A stretch of DNA of 64,000 nt from Halieaceae bacterium (GTDB lineage: Bacteria; Pseudomonadota; Gammaproteobacteria; Pseudomonadales; Halieaceae): assembly GCA_902631395.1 (NCBI GenBank), contig CACOYM010000002.1, positions 62,001 to 126,000 on the forward strand. The letters run 5' to 3'. How positions within the stretch are numbered: the stretch's first letter is position 1; each line of letters opens with the position of its first letter. Below, piece after piece: positions 39,772-50,041 of the stretch. The notes under the pieces are model-generated. The model saw only the letters and a list, made by a program, of their open reading frames with translations. It was not told where the DNA came from and ran no database searches. Both the position numbers and the translations under genes were made by a program.

Positions 39772-39785
39772 AATCTTGCCGAACG

Positions 39786-40658
39786 TCACTGGAGAAGTGA
39801 GAGAACGGTCTGCGGCAGCTGGTTGGCCTGGGCCAGCATTGCAGTGCCAGCTTGCTGGATAATTTGCGTTCTAGCCAACTCAGAAGTTTCAGATGCGTAG
39901 TCCGTATCCAGAATTCTACTTCGAGACGCTTCTGCATTGACTTTAACACTGGACAGATTGTCGATGGCATAGGTCAACTGGTTCACGGCTGCGCCGAAAG
40001 TTGCACGCTGAGTATTAACAGCCGTTATTGCAGAATCTATCTTGGTCACCGCTGCGGACCCGGTAGTGATGGCTGATGCGGTAGTTCCTGCGGAGATGAA
40101 GGAGCCCGTAGCGCCTGCACTGAACGCAGCAAACTCCGTGCTTCCTGATTGCGAAATATCACCAAAATCTACCGCGATAGTCTGCCCGCCATTCGCACCC
40201 ACTTGGAATTTGACAGAGGAGTCCCCGGCAGCGTTTGCATCGCCATGCAATATAACCTTGGCGTTAAACTCTGTCGCGTCAGCAATCCGCTCCATCTCAT
40301 TAATGAGATTTGAATATTCATCATGAAGAAAATCTCTGTCGGCCGCAGTCGTTGTTCCGTTAGCCGACTGCAGGGCTAGCTCCCGCATACGTTGCAACAT
40401 GTTAGTGACTTCAACAAGAGCCCCGTCAGCAGTTTGAATCATACTTACGGCGTCATTAGCGTTTCGGACACCCATATCAAGACCTCGGATTTGCGAAGTC
40501 ATTCTGGAAGAGATAGCCAACCCAGCGGCATCATCTTTAGCGCTATTGATACGCTGACCGGTAGAGAGCTTCTCCATGGCAGCATTCATCTGGCGCTCGT
40601 TGCGCACCAGTGCGTTTTGCGCGACGGTAGCGTTCACATTGGTATTTACAACTGCCAT
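39786..40658 (-). CDS. fliC: Flagellin 5
   Basis: Conserved flagellin N- and C-termini; ends QLPQTVLSLLQ. Confidence 0.95.
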   Translation of the reverse strand: MAVVNTNVNATVAQNALVRNERQMNAAMEKLSTGQRINSAKDDAAGLAISSRMTSQIRGLDMGVRNANDAVSMIQTADGALVEVTNMLQRMRELALQSANGTTTAADRDFLHDEYSNLINEMERIADATEFNAKVILHGDANAAGDSSVKFQVGANGGQTIAVDFGDISQSGSTEFAAFSAGATGSFISAGTTASAITTGSAAVTKIDSAITAVNTQRATFGAAVNQLTYAIDNLSSVKVNAEASRSRILDTDYASETSELARTQIIQQAGTAMLAQANQLPQTVLSLLQ

Positions 40659-40724
40659 GACGGCCTCCTAGTTTTGCAGTTCGCTTGCCCCTCGCTTAAC
40701 GTCAAACTGGGGCGGTCAATAGAG

Positions 40725-40751
40725 TTATCGGCACCCCTTGAGAAAACCTTA
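40725..40751 (-). promoter_or_regulatory. Sigma-28-type promoter for flagellin 5
   Basis: Minus strand TAAGGTTT-N11-GCCGATAA. Confidence 0.78.
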
Positions 40752-40854
40752 GCGTTTTTCAATATTTTTTTGCTCAATAGACTGGCGCGCAGCGGCTTCC
40801 CGCGCCTGATGCCGATTGTTACCATGTGACAGGCCATCTTCGGAACGATCCCTT

Positions 40855-42666
40855 ATGTGCGGAATCGCAGGAATCATTCAGTTCGGCGCGCCCCACCAGA
40901 AATTTCTTGATATCAGAGCTAGCACGCACCAGTCAGTTCTTCGCATGTGCCAACTCCAGGCGCACCGAGGCCCTGATATGGAAGGAATATGGCAGAGCGA
41001 TGATGGAATGTGCACGCTGGGACACCGGCGGCTCAGCATCATTGACCTATCTGACGCAGGCCGACAGCCCATGACCGACCGCTCCGGTCGCTATCATATA
41101 ACCTTCAACGGGGAGATTTATAACTACAGGGTCCTCAAGCTAGACCTTGAGGTAAAGGGTGCTCAGTTTCGTACGAACACTGATACTGAAGTATTGCTTG
41201 AAGGCTTCGCGTTGCACGGGCCTAGAATTCTTGAAAAAGTCGATGGCATGTTCGCCGCAGTTATTTACGACACCCAAACGGGTGAGACCACTCTATTCAG
41301 AGACCGCGCAGGAGAAAAACCGCTTTACTATAAGAGTGATGGGCAGCAACTTATTTTTGGGTCAGAGTTGCATACAGTTGCATCGGTAATTGACGAGCCG
41401 ATCAATATCAACCCACTTGCTCTCGGACTCTATCTGACCCTGCGTTACGTGCCACCACCGCACACCATGGTCGAGGGGATAAACAAACTTGAGCCGGGAC
41501 AGGTACTGATCTTTGATGCAGAGGGCTTGCAGGTGCTCAGGCGCTATTTTTCTTTTGAGCCACAGCCAATTTATACCTTTAGTCAAGAAGATTTCGAGGC
41601 AAAATCCAAAGCCCTGGAGAGTTTGCTCATCACGTCTATCTCAAAACGGCTAGAAAGTGATGTGCCACTCGGTCTGTTTCTATCATCAGGTATTGATTCT
41701 TCATTGGTTTGCGCCCTCACGAAAAAGGGATTGGGCGTGACCCCAAACACCTTCAGCATTGGTTTCGAAGGAGACGACAACAGCGAACATTTCATTGCTG
41801 AAAAAATTGCAAGCCACTTGGGGACAGAGCATCAGACTTTTATGTTATCAACCACCGAATTACAGCGGCTGGGCAACAACATTGGCGCGGTGATGGATGA
41901 GCCAAATGGTGATCGATCGTGCCTACCAACATTACTGTTATCACGAGAGGTCAAGCAACACGTCACAGTGGCTTTATCTGGTGACGGAGCAGACGAGTTA
42001 TTTGGTGGCTACGGCCGTTACGGATTGCCGATTGGGCCAACCCCTGCGCACTCTCACCCAGAGGCGGCTTTAAGAGACTACTTCAACAAGGCTTTACCTG
42101 TGTTTGGCATTGATCGTGTTAAAACCCTATTCGACAGCGTCACTGATGTATCGGGTGAACTCTTGAGTCAGTTCCGAGGCGTTTTTATCCACACCGATAG
42201 GGCAGCATTGCATTTTTGGCGGATGCTGGATTTCTATAGCTACTTACCGGGGGCCGTTTTAGCCAAAGTCGACAGGATGAGTATGCGCCATGGACTTGAA
42301 GTACGGAGCCCGTTTTTAGAACCACAGGTGATGGCTATGGCTGAAACAATGCCCCAAGCGTATTTGGAACAAGGAGAAGAACGGAAAATTATCCTTAAGC
42401 AAATATTGTCTCAGTATTTACCGCGAGAAGTCATTTCGCTGCCCAAACGTGGCTTCGGTATGCCACAGAGTGTGTTCATGAATAACGCTGAGCTGATTCA
42501 TCAGATGCTCGACGAGGCTTTGGAGAGCTTGAGAGGGACTCGCTTTTTTTCAGAATACAAAGGACTTCTTCACAGTATTGGTCAGGCGGCCCCGGGTAAT
42601 ATCAATTCGGCATGGGCGACGATTGTCTTAGGGCAATGGGTCCGATCTTTCCCTAAGAAACTCTGA
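40855..42666 (+). CDS. asnB: Asparagine synthase (glutamine-hydrolysing) family amidotransferase
   Basis: MCGIAGIIQFG (Cys2), HRGPDMEGIW, GHRRLSIIDLSDAGRQPM, LFLSSGIDSSLVCAL, ALSGDGADELFGGYGRY. Confidence 0.92.
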   Translation: MCGIAGIIQFGAPHQKFLDIRASTHQSVLRMCQLQAHRGPDMEGIWQSDDGMCTLGHRRLSIIDLSDAGRQPMTDRSGRYHITFNGEIYNYRVLKLDLEVKGAQFRTNTDTEVLLEGFALHGPRILEKVDGMFAAVIYDTQTGETTLFRDRAGEKPLYYKSDGQQLIFGSELHTVASVIDEPININPLALGLYLTLRYVPPPHTMVEGINKLEPGQVLIFDAEGLQVLRRYFSFEPQPIYTFSQEDFEAKSKALESLLITSISKRLESDVPLGLFLSSGIDSSLVCALTKKGLGVTPNTFSIGFEGDDNSEHFIAEKIASHLGTEHQTFMLSTTELQRLGNNIGAVMDEPNGDRSCLPTLLLSREVKQHVTVALSGDGADELFGGYGRYGLPIGPTPAHSHPEAALRDYFNKALPVFGIDRVKTLFDSVTDVSGELLSQFRGVFIHTDRAALHFWRMLDFYSYLPGAVLAKVDRMSMRHGLEVRSPFLEPQVMAMAETMPQAYLEQGEERKIILKQILSQYLPREVISLPKRGFGMPQSVFMNNAELIHQMLDEALESLRGTRFFSEYKGLLHSIGQAAPGNINSAWATIVLGQWVRSFPKKL

Positions 42667-42678
42667 GGCTGGATACCT

Positions 42679-43632
42679 ATGGAATCGGCTGAGTTAATCG
42701 ATTACTGCCGACAGTTTGTGAAGCCGGGCGCAGAGCTAGCCCCGGATGCTATGCCGATGCAGTATGTTGAGATTTTCGACGCCCACCTTTGCGATCTAAA
42801 TAACAACCAAAAAATCAATATTTTCACTTTTCATACCAGCGTGCCTGACTCAGCATCGAAAATTTCTTTACCGGACGTAGCGATAGATCATGGCGCAATT
42901 GATTACGACGTGATCTGCGAGGAGATGGTGCGCTCTGCGCTTGCGTTTCAGCCTGACGCGCACGTCTTTTTCGTTACTGACTTGTACACAATGCCGACAC
43001 TCGAGCATCCCAGGGTCAGCGTGATCCGGCTTCCCCTAGAGCGTGAATTCCCCATGTACGAGCGAGTCCGAGCAATGTGGGCTTACGCGCGTTCTTCGCT
43101 ATACCAGAAACCCACCGTATTTTTGGATAGCGACGCCTTCATTAATAAGGATATCAGTTGGGTCTTTCATAAAAATATGGATCTTGCTGTGACTTATCGC
43201 GGTGGTGGCTTGATGCCAATCAATGAGGGTGTGTTCTTCGCTAACGCCGAAGATATAGAGGCCATCTCGCGTTTTTTTGATCATTACCTCATGATATACC
43301 GCAGTTTATTGAGCGATCCGGTCGTGAAAAAAAAATATGGCGACGTGCGCCGATGGAGAGGCGGACAACTCAGCCTGAATGCGATCGCTTGCCCGTTAGG
43401 GCTACCTTGCTCAATGGATACAGCTTTTTTCGCAGGCTCTAAAATAGATTATCACCCCTGCGATGACCTAAATTTCTCTTTCGATTACAACCTCAAGCAG
43501 CTGTCAGAAAATGAGTTGGGCGCAAAGTCAATTATCCACCTAAAAGGCGGCAGAAAGGCGCTGCTTGATCATCTGGTTGCACTGCAAAATAAACGTGAGT
43601 TTTCTCGGCGAGATATTCTCCTAGCGGCTTGA
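42679..43632 (+). CDS. Putative glycosyltransferase (nucleotide-diphospho-sugar transferase-like)
   Basis: DxD-type PTVFLDSDAFINKD after ...ERVRAMWAYARSSLYQ; RGGQLSLNAIA. Confidence 0.6.
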   Translation: MESAELIDYCRQFVKPGAELAPDAMPMQYVEIFDAHLCDLNNNQKINIFTFHTSVPDSASKISLPDVAIDHGAIDYDVICEEMVRSALAFQPDAHVFFVTDLYTMPTLEHPRVSVIRLPLEREFPMYERVRAMWAYARSSLYQKPTVFLDSDAFINKDISWVFHKNMDLAVTYRGGGLMPINEGVFFANAEDIEAISRFFDHYLMIYRSLLSDPVVKKKYGDVRRWRGGQLSLNAIACPLGLPCSMDTAFFAGSKIDYHPCDDLNFSFDYNLKQLSENELGAKSIIHLKGGRKALLDHLVALQNKREFSRRDILLAA

Positions 43633-43710
43633 ATCCCATGGAGGCCCTGCAAAGCTTTCCGTCCTCCCCTCATATGAGGCAACTAACCATTGAGGATACT
43701 TCGCAACCAG

Positions 43711-44490
43711 TCAACTCACTTTTCTCAAAAAGCCTCCTGGAGCGACGCTTAGTTGCAATTTGGAATCTATCTCTTTGTCGACAACGAACTGGCTGTTAGT
43801 CGCCAAAAACTGACGAGTCGCAGTTTTAGGATTATCGCCATGGCCCCATGGACGTGACGAGTAGTGTTTGTTGCTTGTTTCTGCAATAACGGTATCAAAC
43901 ACCACACAGTAGCTACCTACGCTGGTCAACCCCGCATAGGCCTCAAGCTCACTAAGCACGTGCTCATGAGAATGGTTAGAATCTAAGAACACCATAACCC
44001 TGTCGAAATTGGTGGCAAAATACGACACTCGAGCTACGACATCAGGGTCAGTTGACGACCCCTCGATCATGTTAATCCTGTCCTTCATCGCGTGATTCTC
44101 GATAGCCTCCCGATTGTGCTCCCGGATATCAATGTCAACCCCTAATACTCTCCGCCTTGGCTTCGCTGGGTCCAAAGTAACACCTTCAAATACCGCCTCT
44201 TGATAATCCAACATGGCAAGGATTGAGGCCGAGAGCACTAGCGACCCCCCATGCGCTATTCCCGTCTCAATTATCAAATCAGGCATTACCCGCCAGATAA
44301 GTTCTTGGACCGCTACCATGTCCTGTGGAATCTGAATAATGGGTCTGCCCAGCCACTTAAAGTTGTAAGTGTATTTATGAGGCACGATCGCCTCGATCCA
44401 CTGATTGGATAATCTTTTCAGCGATGGGTCCTCTGACAGTCTCTTGATATTTAGTTTGACTTGTTGTTCAAACTCATCTTGGGGCGTCAT
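43711..44490 (-). CDS. CmcI / cephalosporin hydroxylase-family methyltransferase-like protein
   Basis: DMVAVQELIWRVMPDLIIETGIAHGGSLVLSASIL, VLGVDIDIREHNREAIENH, VMVFLDSNHSHEHVLSELEAYAGL. Confidence 0.8.
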   Translation of the reverse strand: MTPQDEFEQQVKLNIKRLSEDPSLKRLSNQWIEAIVPHKYTYNFKWLGRPIIQIPQDMVAVQELIWRVMPDLIIETGIAHGGSLVLSASILAMLDYQEAVFEGVTLDPAKPRRRVLGVDIDIREHNREAIENHAMKDRINMIEGSSTDPDVVARVSYFATNFDRVMVFLDSNHSHEHVLSELEAYAGLTSVGSYCVVFDTVIAETSNKHYSSRPWGHGDNPKTATRQFLATNSQFVVDKEIDSKLQLSVAPGGFLRKVS

Positions 44491-45197
44491 TACATATCCT
44501 TTTTATTTACTGCATTTGAACAGATGTAATCCGCCCCTGCCTTTCCACAATTGGCAACCAAGTCTAGGCTACTGACGAAAGGATTAAACGATCCGAAATT
44601 TTGGGGGTACGGACATTTTTGATAGTCCATATACCGAACTTCAATACCTTCGTCACGGAAAATGCTCTCATCAAGATATTTCAACGCCCCCAAGCCAGTC
44701 AGATATATTTTGCCGTTAACAGCTTTTACTAAATTCATCAATCGCTCGCTTTTTGTGCCTGCAGTTTCGAGCTCTCGGGCATGAAAAAATTTTGTGGAAT
44801 TAAAAATATCAAAATAACCCGCTAGGCGAGTCATTGACTCACGAGCTAAGTCCCCAATGTTATCTATATCCTCACCATATAAATCTGCAACCAGCGAAAT
44901 TGCCTCGTCTCGATAAGGGCTTCCCTTGAAGCTTTCATTCAAGAGGGAAAAATGCTTTGCCTTCCATGAACCCTCAGGATCTATTTTGACATCTTGTATT
45001 TCTTGACCCCTGTGGAAATTAAGCAGCGGGATCGTCATCCAAGAGAACCCCCGTGCCGTTTTCACCTGCACCCTTCTAGTACGTGCACTTAGAGATAACG
45101 GGACATCATCAAGGTGAATAAAGACATCTGCCAACTTGATTTGTTCAAGCATGCCCACCCATGGAAAAAGCATTGACTGTGAAATAACCACATTCAC
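44490..45197 (-). CDS. WbqC-family protein
   Basis: MNVVISQSMLFPWVGMLEQIKLADVFIHLDDVPLS...RRVQVKTARGFSWMTIPL. Confidence 0.85.
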   Translation of the reverse strand: MNVVISQSMLFPWVGMLEQIKLADVFIHLDDVPLSLSARTRRVQVKTARGFSWMTIPLLNFHRGQEIQDVKIDPEGSWKAKHFSLLNESFKGSPYRDEAISLVADLYGEDIDNIGDLARESMTRLAGYFDIFNSTKFFHARELETAGTKSERLMNLVKAVNGKIYLTGLGALKYLDESIFRDEGIEVRYMDYQKCPYPQNFGSFNPFVSSLDLVANCGKAGADYICSNAVNKKDM

Positions 45198-46294
45198 ACG
45201 ATGGACTTCACAGAATGAATATTTTCATCCGGTACGCCGCTTGAAATTAATGTCTTCGTGATCTGCTTACAGAAGGTCAATGATCCTACAAAAAATTGGT
45301 GACCAACACTTGCCGTATACCCTTCCAAATTCCGAATTGGATTGGAGTAGCCATCAATAAACTTGCCTGCCCAAGAGGAATTAGAATCAAAAATCTGTGT
45401 ATCGCCGTAGTCTGCAACTGTTGCCAAATAAGGTATGCATCTAAGCGGGACGTAACACTTCAATATTCCTGCCGACTTGTAGAGCTTTTCGAAAGCCCTG
45501 ATCCGGCTGCACGCCCTCTCCAAGAAAAAAGTCGTCGAATCCTCTAAGGAATTCAGCTCTAAAGGCGCCTCGGCTTTTTTTTTCTTCTCTGCCGTTATTT
45601 GAAACGTACTTCCATACGAACCTGATTCTATAGTGATATTTGAAAATCCTGCATCGCTAAGAATTTGGTAAATTGACTTCTCAGTAAACATATTAACGTG
45701 CTGGTGTTCCAACATGGAAATATCGCCAAGTTGAATTGAGTCTGACGAGTTCGTCGTGACAATCGCAAATGTGCCGTTTTCGGACAATGAATCAAAAACT
45801 TCTTTTGCAAAACGCTTGACGTGAGGCACGTGCTCAAACACATCATTACAAAATATGAACTGGGCGTTCTCAACTAACAGATCTGGGCTGAAGAAATCGT
45901 TTATTAACTCAAATCCTAGCTTTTCGCTCCACACCGACGAATACTCTGACGGGTCTACACCAACTACCCTCCACCCTTTATCCCGCAGAAATCTGATGCT
46001 AAAGCCCGCTCCGCATCCAATCTCGTAAATTCGCTCTGGTTTGCGTGTTTGAATGTTTTTTAAAAAAAAACTATTGGCACTCGCACCATAAGTATCTAAA
46101 TGGCCAGATTCATCATTAATAAATCCGATGGTAGCGTTCTGTCGATACGCAAGCTCGAGCGCTTGCCATTCAACATCAGTTGGCTGGCACCGCAGATAGT
46201 CAAAATCGCTATCTCTGGCCACTCGTATCGGCAATTTCTGCGGAATGCCAGCAAATGGCCGTCCATCAGCAGTAAGGCGCCAGTAAAACGGCAT
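45194..46294 (-). CDS. Class I SAM-dependent methyltransferase
   Basis: IYEIGCGAGFSIRFLRDKGWRVVGVDPSEY and FCNDVFEHVPH. ORF extends to 46384; start at internal MPFYW preferred. Confidence 0.82.
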   Translation of the reverse strand: MPFYWRLTADGRPFAGIPQKLPIRVARDSDFDYLRCQPTDVEWQALELAYRQNATIGFINDESGHLDTYGASANSFFLKNIQTRKPERIYEIGCGAGFSIRFLRDKGWRVVGVDPSEYSSVWSEKLGFELINDFFSPDLLVENAQFIFCNDVFEHVPHVKRFAKEVFDSLSENGTFAIVTTNSSDSIQLGDISMLEHQHVNMFTEKSIYQILSDAGFSNITIESGSYGSTFQITAEKKKKAEAPLELNSLEDSTTFFLERACSRIRAFEKLYKSAGILKCYVPLRCIPYLATVADYGDTQIFDSNSSWAGKFIDGYSNPIRNLEGYTASVGHQFFVGSLTFCKQITKTLISSGVPDENIHSVKSIV

Positions 46295-46298
46295 CTTG

Positions 46299-47642
46299 TC
46301 AATTTCTAGAAAATCTTTCTGTACAGTCCAGTGCTGCTTGATACGCTGCTCCAATAGTCTGATGTGAAAAGAAAACCCCAGCATCCGTTCTCATACCAGT
46401 AAAATAAACAGGCTTGCCTGCGTAGCTTGCTTTAATTTTTTTTTCCAATCGATCGAGGTTGCACTTATTTTTTAGTGTCGGGGACAATATTTTTAGCTTG
46501 CGTTTGACTTCAAAGGAACCTTCCACATTAAAGTCAGGAAACATCATCTCAACCTCTGACTCTATGTCCTCTAGGCTCGGCGCATCCCCCAGTTTGTGAA
46601 GTGCTTCGGCTGCTACTACACTGCCAGCGGATTTGTGGACAGGCGGAGAATATGCGTCATAGTTAACCAGTCTAGATATGCGGAAAGAATTGTCTTGATT
46701 GACAACATAATACGCGGGGCAGCACCTAGCTAAGTCGACATCTAGTTTTAAATAGTAAATTGATAGTTGTCGCACATCCATGTCTGCGCCTCCAAAGTCG
46801 CAAATCGCATTCAGCGGCATTGCGATGACGCCTCCATCATAATTGTCTGCCAAGCTATCGCCACATGCCGTCAAGAGCCCATCTTTGATTGATATATCAG
46901 CGTCATATTTTATTTTTATTTTCTTTTTCTCGGCCCAGTCATTGATGCGCTTGGAGAGAAGCCCACTCTCTGGATGAAAACATATTCCAACCCTTCCTGA
47001 AAAAACACTACCTGAAGGCTTAAATTGGTTAGGGTTGGCGAGAACTGTATCAACTTCAGGTCGGTTTTTTAGTTCAGCGGCCCTCCCTTCAGAACAAGCA
47101 ACTATCCTCCTCAAATCAAAATAGCAGTGGAGTGACTCAGGGGTTAGATTGCTTGCTGCCTCAAGCCATAGGCGCTCTATGATGGGCAAAACTATTTCTT
47201 TGCCTGCAATAGTGCCAAACCTGGCTAAAATCTCATGCTCAGCGGTTGAACTAGATTTTGTCACGGCAGGCCTGCTCACAATTTGCTGCAGAATTTCTCC
47301 CTGCCGGACATGGCCAATCGCTGATGGATAATGGCTATTTAATCTTATACGACCGTTCGCAAAAGCAGCACCGATGTCTACGTGTATTCCACGCAATATT
47401 TTGACTTCATCCGCAGCGAAAATTTCATTTATTATTTTTAACTGAGGCGGGCTGACATAAAGAACGTGCATGCCAAACTCTTGCTCACCGAAAGGCGTCG
47501 CGACTGTCTTATATAGCCCACCGATCTCCGAGCCCTTCTCATAAATAGTCACGTCAACCCCGGACTTCCTCAATTCCCCAGCTGCAATAACGCCTCCAAT
47601 TGAGCCGCCTAATATGCTTACTGTTTTTTTAATTTGTGTCAC
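46299..47642 (-). CDS. FAD/NAD(P)-binding oxidoreductase (UDP-galactopyranose mutase/amine-oxidase fold-like)
   Basis: VSILGGSIGGVIAAGELRKSGVDVTIYEKGSEIGG dinucleotide-binding motif; C-terminal YFTGMRTDAGVFFSHQTIGAAYQAAL. Confidence 0.75.
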   Translation of the reverse strand: MTQIKKTVSILGGSIGGVIAAGELRKSGVDVTIYEKGSEIGGLYKTVATPFGEQEFGMHVLYVSPPQLKIINEIFAADEVKILRGIHVDIGAAFANGRIRLNSHYPSAIGHVRQGEILQQIVSRPAVTKSSSTAEHEILARFGTIAGKEIVLPIIERLWLEAASNLTPESLHCYFDLRRIVACSEGRAAELKNRPEVDTVLANPNQFKPSGSVFSGRVGICFHPESGLLSKRINDWAEKKKIKIKYDADISIKDGLLTACGDSLADNYDGGVIAMPLNAICDFGGADMDVRQLSIYYLKLDVDLARCCPAYYVVNQDNSFRISRLVNYDAYSPPVHKSAGSVVAAEALHKLGDAPSLEDIESEVEMMFPDFNVEGSFEVKRKLKILSPTLKNKCNLDRLEKKIKASYAGKPVYFTGMRTDAGVFFSHQTIGAAYQAALDCTERFSRN

Positions 47643-47892
47643 AGGATTGAATTCTCAGGCTGCAGCTTTACTAAGCTAAATAGCGACCATGCTGATAGTT
47701 GTCTAGATGGAGCTCTGGAGAGGCACTATTAAGTATTGACCCTGCCCGGAGTTTGTCAACCGCGGCGCGGTGACATAAAGTTACAAGGTCGCTTACCGGC
47801 CTGCGACCACGGTCAACTTTGCCATAGAGCTCAAAACGTGAACACGGGGATAAAACTCTGATAAATATTAAAGAGCAGGACTGGCACCTCGC

Positions 47893-49143
47893 ATGAAGGC
47901 GAAAAGTGAGTGCCTAATTACCGTCGCCATACCGACTCGAAACAGAGCATTCTATTTGTACCACGCACTAGAAAGCTGCAGGCTTCAGCCGGCTCACAAC
48001 TTCCAATATTTGGTGGTTGACAACAATTCTGAGGACAACACTAGCTCTGTTTGCGCGGGCTTTGAGCAAGACCCAAGATTCAAATACGTCCGGTACGAAG
48101 AACTAGGGAATATCAACGATCAATTCGCACGCTGCCTTAAGCACGCGAATGGTGAATGGCTATCAATTATTGGCGACGATGATTGCATATTTCCAGACTT
48201 TGGTGCCCTAGTCGAGATTGCAATCGAGCAAGCTCATTCAAACTCCGTGGACTGTATCACCTGGGACGCCTGCATATACCGGTGGCCGTCTTTTTCTGGA
48301 CGTGAGCGAAATTTTTACAAGTGGTTCGGGCTCAACAGTCGCTATGAATTTAGCGCCGATCATATGTTGATCAGGCCAGCACTGTCTTTTCAGAAGCACT
48401 TAAACTCAAATCTAAAATTGCTTTATCAGGCTCCCGGCGTCTATCACAAGGCCTGTCGTATTAATGTGCTACGCGCACTAGTAGAGAGGTATGGCGAGAA
48501 AAGTGTCTTTTTCCATTCCGCTGATATTTCTGTGTCAGCTCACTTTGTTGCGTCCGGAGAAGCGGCGCTGCATTTGAGGCAGCCCTTGTCAATCACCGGC
48601 TACAGTGGAGAGAGCACAGGAGCGAGTCACTCAGTTGGCAAGAATGACGAGGTCTCGAACCGTTACTTTAAAGAAAATCCTGACGCAAAACCTGATTATC
48701 TCGCGTTGCTTCAGATCTCAGAGAGTGTCGACGCTGAAAAGGTAACTGTTACAGAGGTTGGGGTGACTTTTCTAATCGTATCAAAGGTATTACCAAGATA
48801 TGGGATGGCCCCGCCGACATTGATTGAGTACGTTCGAAACGAAATTAATAATGCGAAGAAGTTATCGCCAGATGGGCGCCCTATTGTAAAGGGACTTATG
48901 GATACCCTGATTAAGATAAATAGTCTTGGCATATCAGAAGAGGAAATGCTGCCGCTTGCCAGCGCAGCACCGCCTAAATCATTGCCGGATCCCGACCCGA
49001 GCATTAGGTATCAGCCGACAGGTATCATCTCTAATGGAGAGGAACTTGTAAGACTTGAGCGAACGATGGATTGCTCACAACATTCGGTACATTCTATTTT
49101 AGATGCCGCCCTCTATTGTTATTTCCAATTGAGATTCAAGTGA
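47893..49143 (+). CDS. Family 2 glycosyltransferase
   Basis: LITVAIPTRNRAFYLYHALESCRLQ...FQYLVVDNNSEDNT...WLSIIGDDDCIFPDF. Confidence 0.85.
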   Translation: MKAKSECLITVAIPTRNRAFYLYHALESCRLQPAHNFQYLVVDNNSEDNTSSVCAGFEQDPRFKYVRYEELGNINDQFARCLKHANGEWLSIIGDDDCIFPDFGALVEIAIEQAHSNSVDCITWDACIYRWPSFSGRERNFYKWFGLNSRYEFSADHMLIRPALSFQKHLNSNLKLLYQAPGVYHKACRINVLRALVERYGEKSVFFHSADISVSAHFVASGEAALHLRQPLSITGYSGESTGASHSVGKNDEVSNRYFKENPDAKPDYLALLQISESVDAEKVTVTEVGVTFLIVSKVLPRYGMAPPTLIEYVRNEINNAKKLSPDGRPIVKGLMDTLIKINSLGISEEEMLPLASAAPPKSLPDPDPSIRYQPTGIISNGEELVRLERTMDCSQHSVHSILDAALYCYFQLRFK

Positions 49144-49144
49144 T

Positions 49145-49936
49145 ATGAATTCTCTATCGAAGGTCCAGTGCGTAATTCTAGCGGGTGGTCTTGGCACGCG
49201 GATCAGCGAGGAAACGACCGTAAAGCCTAAACCAATGATTGAGTTAGGCGGGAAACCTATTTTATGGCATATCTTGAAAACATATAGTCATTATGGTGTT
49301 GAAGACTTCATAGTCTGCTGCGGCTATAAGGGATATTTAATAAAAGAGTATTTTGCGAACTATTTTTTGCACAACAGCGACGTCACATTTGATTTAAGCA
49401 ATAACAATCAGATCGAAATTCACAGGCAAACCAGAGAGAAGTGGAAAGTAACGCTAGTGGACACTGGACACCACACGCTTACTGGCGGACGTTTGAGCCG
49501 CATTAAACAGTTTCTCCGTGATGGGCCATTCTTTATGACTTATGGTGATGGAGTGGGTGATATAGACGTTAGGGGACTTTTCAATAGACACCTGGAGCAT
49601 GGCAAGCCGGCCACTGTCACTGCAGTGCAGCCACCCGGCAGATTCGGTGCATTAAAAATAGACAATGAATACGTGACTGAATTTCTGGAGAAAGTAGACT
49701 ACGCGGACTCCTGGATAAATGGAGGTTTCTTTGTTCTTTCACCTGAGGTGCTAGACCTTATAGACGGAGATTTTATCAGCTTTGAGGATACTGTCCTTCC
49801 GATTTTAGCAAATCAGGGGGATTTATGTGCTTTCAAACACTACGGTTTTTGGCGGCCAATGGACACTATGCGAGACAAGGTACTTTTGGATTCGCTTTGC
49901 GCCGAGGGAAAAGCGCCGTGGGAAGTTTGGTTATAA
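49145..49936 (+). CDS. rfbF: Glucose-1-phosphate cytidylyltransferase
   Basis: VILAGGLGTRISEETTVKPKPMIELGGKPILWHILKTYSHYGVEDFIVCCGYKGYLIKEYF; MTYGDGVGDID. Confidence 0.92.
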   Translation: MNSLSKVQCVILAGGLGTRISEETTVKPKPMIELGGKPILWHILKTYSHYGVEDFIVCCGYKGYLIKEYFANYFLHNSDVTFDLSNNNQIEIHRQTREKWKVTLVDTGHHTLTGGRLSRIKQFLRDGPFFMTYGDGVGDIDVRGLFNRHLEHGKPATVTAVQPPGRFGALKIDNEYVTEFLEKVDYADSWINGGFFVLSPEVLDLIDGDFISFEDTVLPILANQGDLCAFKHYGFWRPMDTMRDKVLLDSLCAEGKAPWEVWL

Positions 49937-50041
49937 CGTAATATTTTTATGAAGTGACCGAGCAGCAATCCTGCTGCCCGGAGAAATACGATCCTGACAC
50001 ACTGGTTCCATTAAGCTACGCAACAAACAAAAGGGCACCAA

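Noticed and set aside
47776-47802. Possible sigma-28 promoter TAAAGTTA-N11-ACCGGCCT before the GT2 gene
   Set aside because: The -35 fits but the -10 lacks GATA; too weak compared with the other sites.
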